A stretch of 9,293 bases of DNA from JAGNZR01 sp051648485 (GTDB taxonomy: Bacteria; Fusobacteriota; Fusobacteriia; Fusobacteriales; Fusobacteriaceae): positions 1 through 9,293 of the forward strand of contig JBOFFH010000131.1 in NCBI GenBank assembly GCA_051648485.1. Direction: 5' to 3'. The notes under the pieces are model-generated. The model searched no databases. It had not been told where the DNA came from and saw only the letters and a program-made list of their open reading frames with translations. Positions 5,907-9,293 of this stretch are shown piece after piece (the first letter of the stretch is position 1; every line of letters begins with the position of its first letter). A program made the translations under genes and the position numbers.

Positions 5907-6647
5907 CTAATCCTCCTCATAAATAATTTCCCAGAGAGATAGTCCGTTAGGATCCGCCACTAATCTAACCGGTATTCTTTCTGGATTTTTAAGAAGCTCT
6001 TTAAAATAATTTTTAGGAAAATTTTCAGTATAAATAGCTAAAGCTGTTCCTATTATCATTCTTATTTGAGATTTTAAAAAAGAGTTTCCTTTTATCTCAA
6101 TATAAAAAGAATTCTTACTGGTGTATTCTCCTTTTATAGAAAAAATTTCTCTAATTTGATTTTTACTCGAACAATCAGCAAGTCTAAAGTTTTTAAAATC
6201 ATGTCTTCCTTTTAACGGTTCCATAATTTTTAAAAAATCTTCTAACACAACTTTAAAAGGAATAAAAGTTTCATAACGATTTTTAAAAGGATTTCTTTCT
6301 TCTGTTAAATAGTATCTATAAACTCTTTTTTTAGCATTAAATCTAGAGTTAAAACTTAAATCTTCTTCTCCAGAAGACTTAATACAAATATCAAGTGGAA
6401 GAGCTTTATTTAAAATCTTACAAAATTTTTCAGGAGGTATTTTAGAGTGTGTTAAAAAATTAGATACTTGCATATTTGCATGAACCCCTCTATCTGTTCT
6501 TCCAGAAGAAGTTAAATTAATTTCTTCTTTTGTAAGTTTTTTCAAAGCTTTTTCCAATTCCCCTTGAACTGTTCTTGTTCTTGGTTGTTTTTGAAATCCA
6601 AAATAATCTGTTCCATCATAACTATAAATTAATTTTATATTTTTCAT
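5907..6647 (-). CDS. truA: tRNA pseudouridine(38-40) synthase
   Basis: TruA converts uridines 38, 39 and 40 in the anticodon stem of many tRNAs to pseudouridine. The 246-residue length fits the bacterial family. The opening YSYDGTDYFGFQKQP is the conserved N-terminal TruA motif, VQGELEKAL follows, and the catalytic motif SSGRTDRGVHA holds the essential Asp52. Further conserved stretches are SFNSRFNAKKRVYRYYL and KGNSFLKSQIRMIIGTAL. I start it at ATG 6647, four bases after AGGAGA (6652-6657). A longer reading from GTG 6671 adds eight residues (MSKKIGDK) but puts the ribosome binding site inside the gene and has none of its own. It leads a two-gene operon with the GNAT gene and has a good promoter upstream. 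Confidence 0.96.
   Translation of the reverse strand: MKNIKLIYSYDGTDYFGFQKQPRTRTVQGELEKALKKLTKEEINLTSSGRTDRGVHANMQVSNFLTHSKIPPEKFCKILNKALPLDICIKSSGEEDLSFNSRFNAKKRVYRYYLTEERNPFKNRYETFIPFKVVLEDFLKIMEPLKGRHDFKNFRLADCSSKNQIREIFSIKGEYTSKNSFYIEIKGNSFLKSQIRMIIGTALAIYTENFPKNYFKELLKNPERIPVRLVADPNGLSLWEIIYEED
5912..5917 (-). promoter_or_regulatory. Ribosome binding site fixing the GNAT start
   Basis: AGGAGG on the minus strand, nine bases before ATG 5902 and inside the last codons of truA. It rules in favour of 5902 over the upstream ATG at 5920, which has no such site. Confidence 0.8.
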
Positions 6648-6679
6648 TTTATCTCCTATTTTTTTACTCACAAAGTAAT

Positions 6680-6708
6680 ATAGTAAACTTTTTTCTAGTA
6701 AAAATCAA
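6680..6708 (-). promoter_or_regulatory. Promoter of truA
   Basis: TTGATT (6703-6708 on the complement), 17-base spacer, TACTAT (6680-6685). The predicted start near 6673 leaves a leader of about 26 bases before the chosen ATG. The start would also fall at or before GTG 6671, so it does not by itself exclude the longer form. Confidence 0.7.
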
Positions 6709-6756
6709 TAAGATATTATTTTTATTTTTGTGCGCTCGCATACAAATTCGTTATAA

Positions 6757-6863
6757 AAGATAAAAACCCTGAACTAATTTCAGAGTTTTTACTTAAAACT
6801 ATATATATTCTTGGGGAGAAATATATTGATTACAAATAACATTTCGGGGGAGAATATGTTTAC
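6757..6863 (-). ncRNA. Candidate small RNA with two C-rich hairpin loops
   Basis: Between guaA and truA, and separated from both by their own signals, lies a self-contained transcription unit of about 107 bases. From the 5' end: hairpin 1 (6860-6838; AACAT/ATGTT then TTC/GAA, with one bulged base) displays the loop UCCCCC. Hairpin 2 (6826-6803; a 9-bp A/U-rich stem with one bulge) displays CCCCA. An intrinsic terminator follows at 6790-6762. The loops and flanks read UUCUCCCCC and UUUCUCCCC, complementary to GGGGAGAA(A) ribosome binding sites. C-rich loops like these are known in trans-acting riboregulators such as the staphylococcal Rsa RNAs, so translational repression is a reasonable guess. 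No protein-coding potential is evident on this strand. The promoter is only moderate; ends are approximate. Confidence 0.6.
6762..6790 (-). terminator. Intrinsic terminator of the candidate small RNA
   Basis: The stem pairs 6762-6773 with 6779-6790 around a 5-base loop. As minus-strand RNA it is AAAAACUCUGAA/UUCAGGGUUUUU with one G-U pair, followed by AUCUUUU. On the plus strand the same position is a C-A mismatch, so the minus strand is the designed direction. Confidence 0.82.
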
Positions 6864-6869
6864 TTGTTT

Positions 6870-6899
6870 ATTATAATATTTTGACGTTAACTTTATCTA
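6870..6899 (-). promoter_or_regulatory. Possible promoter of the candidate small RNA
   Basis: A perfect TATAAT (6870-6875 on the complement) lies 18 bases after TAGATA (6894-6899), which matches four of six -35 positions. It sits downstream of the guaA terminator. The -10 is good and the -35 weak. Confidence 0.5.
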
Positions 6900-6933
6900 A
6901 AAAGTTTAAAAAAATATTTTAATTTTTTTCCAT

Positions 6934-6962
6934 AAAAAAAAGTTCCCACTTAGTGAGAACTT
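6934..6962 (-). terminator. Intrinsic terminator of guaA
   Basis: On the minus strand AAGTTCTCAC (6962-6953), loop TAA, GTGGGAACTT (6949-6940) form a 10-bp stem with one G-U pair, followed by a run of six more Ts (6939-6934). It begins 37 bases after the guaA stop. Confidence 0.93.
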
Positions 6963-6998
6963 AAAATAAACTATACTTAAACACCTGTTAATAACTAA

Positions 6999-8537
6999 TT
7001 ATTCCCACTCAATTGTAGCTGGTGGTTTAGAAGATATATCATAAGTCATTCTATTAATACCCTTAACTTCATTAATTATTCTGTTTGAAACTCTATCTAA
7101 AAATTCATATGGAAGTTTAGACCAAGTTGCTGTCATAAAATCTATAGTATCAGCTGATCTTAAAACTGCTGTATACTCATATGTTCTTTCATCTCCCATT
7201 ACTCCAACTGATTTTACAGGTAGAAGAACTACAAAAGCTTGACTTACTTTTGCATAAAGTCCGTCTCTTCTTAACTCTTCTATAAAGATATCATCTGCTT
7301 CTCTTAAAATTTCAGCTTTTTCTTTATCCACATCCCCTATTATTCTAATTCCAAGTCCTGGACCTGGGAATGGGTGTCTATCTATCATATGAGCTGGTAT
7401 CCCTAACTCTCTTCCCACTGCACGAACTTCATCTTTAAATAATTCTCTCAATGGTTCTAAAAGCTTTAGTTTCATATTTTCAGGAAGTCCTCCCACGTTG
7501 TGGTGAGATTTTATAGTCGCCGAAGGGCCTTTTACAGACATTGACTCTATAACATCAGGATATATTGTTCCTTGAGCTAAAAATTCTACTCCTTCTAACT
7601 TTGCAGACTCTGCATCAAAAACCTCTATAAACTCTTTTCCTATTATTTTTCTTTTTGCTTCTGGATCTGAAACACCTTTTAATTTTTCTAAGAAAACTGC
7701 TTCTGCATCTACACATTTAATATTCATATTGTAATGCTTGCCATAAACTTCCATAACATTTGTAGCTTCATTTTTACGAAGCAATCCTGTATCTACAAAT
7801 ATACAAGTCAATTGGTCTCCGATAGCTTTATGAATAAGCATCGCAGCGACTGAAGAATCAACTCCTCCAGAAAGTCCAAGCATAACTTTTTTATCTCCAA
7901 CAGTTTCTTTTATTGAAGCCACTGTTGTTTCTATATAATTGGTCATAGACCAGTTTTTCTCACATTTAGCAATATCAAAAACAAAGTTGTGAAACATTTG
8001 AGCTCCATAAACTGAATGAGTTACCTCTGCATGATATTGTATACCATAAATTTGTTTTTCTTCATGGGAAATAGCAGCAATACAAGAATCAGTATGAGCT
8101 ATAACTTTAAATCCTTCAGGTATTTCAGTTACGTGATCTCCATGACTCATCCAAACTTGTGAATCATTTGGAACTTCAAAGAATAAAGGTGATTCTGTAG
8201 CATCTAAAACTAGTTCAGCTCTTCCAAACTCTTGTTTATCAGCACGTTCAACCACTCCTCCTAATAATCTGTTCGTAAGTTGCATACCATAGCAAATTCC
8301 TAAAATCGGGATACCTGTATCATAAATTGCTGGATCAATTGTTGGCGAACCTTCTAAATAAGTTGAAGCTGGTCCTCCAGAAAGAATTATTCCTGCAGGT
8401 TCTCTTTTCAATATTTCTTCTAAAGGCTCAAAATATGGAACTACTTCTGCATAAACTCCCATTTCTCTTACTCTTCTCGCTATCAACTGGTTGTACTGAG
8501 AACCGAAATCTAAAATTACTATACTTTTCTTTTTCAC
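6999..8537 (-). CDS. guaA: GMP synthase (glutamine-hydrolysing)
   Basis: A 512-residue enzyme making GMP from XMP, ATP and glutamine, the last step of guanine nucleotide synthesis. The N-terminal class I glutamine amidotransferase domain (about 1-190) has the catalytic triad Cys82 (LGICYGMQ), His169 and Glu171 (QYHAEVTHS). The ATP pyrophosphatase domain starts near 200 with the P-loop LGLSGGVDSSV (SGGVDS at 223-228). The C-terminal XMP-binding and dimerisation domain includes RHPFPGPGLGIRI and ends PPATIEWE, the family's typical end. Start is GTG 8537, six bases after GGGAG. The gene stands alone behind a purine riboswitch and a leader terminator, so it should be shut off when purine ligand is plentiful. 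Length and all motifs are intact. Confidence 0.98.
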   Translation of the reverse strand: MKKKSIVILDFGSQYNQLIARRVREMGVYAEVVPYFEPLEEILKREPAGIILSGGPASTYLEGSPTIDPAIYDTGIPILGICYGMQLTNRLLGGVVERADKQEFGRAELVLDATESPLFFEVPNDSQVWMSHGDHVTEIPEGFKVIAHTDSCIAAISHEEKQIYGIQYHAEVTHSVYGAQMFHNFVFDIAKCEKNWSMTNYIETTVASIKETVGDKKVMLGLSGGVDSSVAAMLIHKAIGDQLTCIFVDTGLLRKNEATNVMEVYGKHYNMNIKCVDAEAVFLEKLKGVSDPEAKRKIIGKEFIEVFDAESAKLEGVEFLAQGTIYPDVIESMSVKGPSATIKSHHNVGGLPENMKLKLLEPLRELFKDEVRAVGRELGIPAHMIDRHPFPGPGLGIRIIGDVDKEKAEILREADDIFIEELRRDGLYAKVSQAFVVLLPVKSVGVMGDERTYEYTAVLRSADTIDFMTATWSKLPYEFLDRVSNRIINEVKGINRMTYDISSKPPATIEWE

Positions 8538-8585
8538 AATTTTCTCCCTTTTTACTTTTTTTGACTTTCTATAATTTTTTTATAA

Positions 8586-8622
8586 ATAAAAAGCTATCTC
8601 TTTCGAGTGAAAGAGATAGCTT
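8586..8622 (-). terminator. Leader terminator of the guaA riboswitch
   Basis: A perfect 14-bp stem (8591-8604 with 8609-8622) and 4-base loop, on the minus strand followed by UUU-A-UUU. It lies after the aptamer and about 50 bases before the guaA start. Its arm and loop bases 8605-8612 (UUUCACUC in RNA) are exactly complementary to GAGUGAAA at 8659-8666, which includes the 3' strand of aptamer helix P1; that pairing would break the terminator. Confidence 0.92.
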
Positions 8623-8662
8623 AAAAAACTCCTTTTTTAAAGGATTTTAAAGATATATTTTC

Positions 8663-8726
8663 ACTCATAGCAGTTGATATTGGTCAACCGTAGAAACTCC
8701 CAACCATATTTTGGGTATATACGAGT
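8663..8726 (-). promoter_or_regulatory. Purine riboswitch aptamer (guanine-type C74)
   Basis: As minus-strand RNA: P1 ACUCGUA (8726-8720) with UAUGAGU (8669-8663), 7 bp; P2 CCCAA/UUGGG with loop AAUAUGG; the invariant J2/3 segment GUUUCUAC (8697-8690); P3 GGUUGA/UCAACU with loop CCAAUA; then G-C before P1. The loop-loop GG and CC contacts (8705-8704 with 8683-8682) are kept. The base matching C74, which selects guanine over adenine, is C (8670). Departures from the family are a P2 of five Watson-Crick pairs instead of about seven, a 6-base L3, and G where A73 is usual. Position before guaA fits feedback by guanine or hypoxanthine, ligand-bound state OFF. Confidence 0.93.
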
Positions 8727-8749
8727 CATATGTTTTTTTAAATTAACTA

Positions 8750-8778
8750 ATAATATATTATTTTCATTTTTTTGTCAA
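8750..8778 (-). promoter_or_regulatory. Consensus promoter of riboswitch-guaA
   Basis: TTGACA (8773-8778 on the complement), 17-base spacer, TATTAT (8750-8755). The predicted start near 8743 is about 17 bases before aptamer P1. The -35 lies only 20 bases beyond the helicase stop, with no terminator between. Confidence 0.88.
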
Positions 8779-8798
8779 TTGTTATCTTGAAATATGCT

Positions 8799-9293
8799 TT
8801 ATTTTTTAAAACTCGCACGTTTTTTAGTTATTTTTATTGCTTCTATTTTTTTTGAACTTACATTTATTCTTTTATCATATTTTGTTTTAGGAAGTTCATT
8901 TTCATTTTCAATATTTTGAACATATTCAACTTCTCTTCTAAGAATAGAAAAACCTATCTCTTCTTCTATAGTTTTTAAAACACTGTTATCTTTAGGATCT
9001 ATCAACGTGTAAGCTTTTCCACTATTTCCTGCTCTTCCTGTTCTTCCTATTCTATGAACATATCCTTCTCCATTTTCAGGAACATCATAGTTATATATAT
9101 GGGTAACACCCTCTACATCTATTCCACGTGCAACCACATCAGTTGCTATCAAAAATTGTACTTCTAAATTTTTAAAACTTTTCATAATTTTTTCTCTTTT
9201 AGCTTGAGGAATATCACTATGAATTTTTTGACAAGAATATCCTTTTTCATGCAATCTTTCATCTAGTTTATCAACTCTTGCTTTTGTTCTACA
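8799..9293 (-). CDS. DEAD-box ATP-dependent RNA helicase, C-terminal part
   Basis: The last 164 codons of an RNA helicase that unwinds structured RNA, for example in ribosome assembly or mRNA decay; the N-terminal ATPase domain lies beyond the right edge. The frame stays open to the last base: 13 codons (CRTKARVDKLDER) precede the TTG at 9254, so that TTG is internal, not a start. Visible helicase motifs of the second RecA-like domain are CRTK (motif IV region), IATDVVARGIDV (motif V) and YVHRIGRTGRAG (motif VI). A short basic tail (KINVSSKKIEAIKITKKRASFKK in part) follows, shorter than the RNA-binding domain of DbpA or CsdA types. Family is certain; which paralogue (CshA-, RhlE- or SrmB-like) cannot be told. 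Confidence 0.95.
   Translation of the reverse strand, partial: CRTKARVDKLDERLHEKGYSCQKIHSDIPQAKREKIMKSFKNLEVQFLIATDVVARGIDVEGVTHIYNYDVPENGEGYVHRIGRTGRAGNSGKAYTLIDPKDNSVLKTIEEEIGFSILRREVEYVQNIENENELPKTKYDKRINVSSKKIEAIKITKKRASFKK

Noticed and set aside
6575..6763. Plus-strand open frame opposite the truA start
   Set aside because: Shadow of truA and its promoter; hydrophobic only because the complement is A-rich. No ribosome binding site.
6813..6875. Plus-strand mini-ORF starting at TTG 6827 after GGGGAG (about 16 codons), with a second G-rich site and ATG inside it
   Set aside because: It is very short, resembles no known peptide, and has no plus-strand promoter or terminator. The G-rich sites are the complements of the C-rich loops of the minus-strand RNA structure, which explains them better.
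8327..8650. Plus-strand open frame of 107 codons over the guaA 5' end and leader
   Set aside because: It runs antisense to the conserved guaA start, the leader terminator and part of the riboswitch region; leucine- and phenylalanine-rich as expected from a shadow frame, with no ribosome binding site.
1..9293. CRISPR arrays, insertion sequences, phage or toxin-antitoxin genes
   Set aside because: No spaced direct repeats, transposase motifs, terminal inverted repeats with target duplications, or small paired genes were seen on either strand.

Overview
The window reads as a chromosomal segment from a very AT-rich, anaerobic, Gram-negative bacterium. Three points suggest a member of the Fusobacteriota (Fusobacterium or a close relative). 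The genes are low in GC and rich in AGA, AAA and TTA codons. Three ADP-heptose-type GT9 glycosyltransferases imply an outer membrane with lipooligosaccharide. The recA, guaA, truA and perR/superoxide-reductase proteins have a Firmicutes-like, anaerobe character. The genus is an inference; no database search was possible. All recognisable genes lie on the minus strand, so transcription runs from high to low coordinates.

Reading with transcription: (1) 8799-9293 is the C-terminal part of a DEAD-box RNA helicase. (2) 8586-8778 is the guaA leader, with a consensus promoter, a purine riboswitch aptamer and an intrinsic terminator whose 5' arm and loop can pair with the 3' strand of aptamer helix P1. 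(3) guaA (GMP synthase) follows and ends at a strong terminator. (4) 6757-6899 appears to be an unannotated small-RNA gene: a promoter, two hairpins with C-rich loops that look like anti-Shine-Dalgarno sequence, and its own terminator. (5) truA and a GNAT acetyltransferase form a small operon. (6) perR has a near-consensus promoter overlapped by PerR-box-like sequence, and is followed by sor (two-iron superoxide reductase); a hairpin separates them. (7) An elongator tRNA-Met gene has its own promoter and terminator. (8) Three GT9 glycosyltransferases and recA form a tightly packed operon with overlapping or near-abutting genes; recA runs off the left edge.

Functionally the window mixes housekeeping (recA, guaA, truA, tRNA, helicase), envelope sugar assembly (GT9 genes) and oxidative-stress defence (perR and sor). 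There is no phage, transposon, CRISPR or toxin-antitoxin signature. The most interesting elements are regulatory: the candidate C-rich small RNA, the divergent guaA riboswitch with a legible switching mechanism, and the coupling of recA to a lipooligosaccharide operon.
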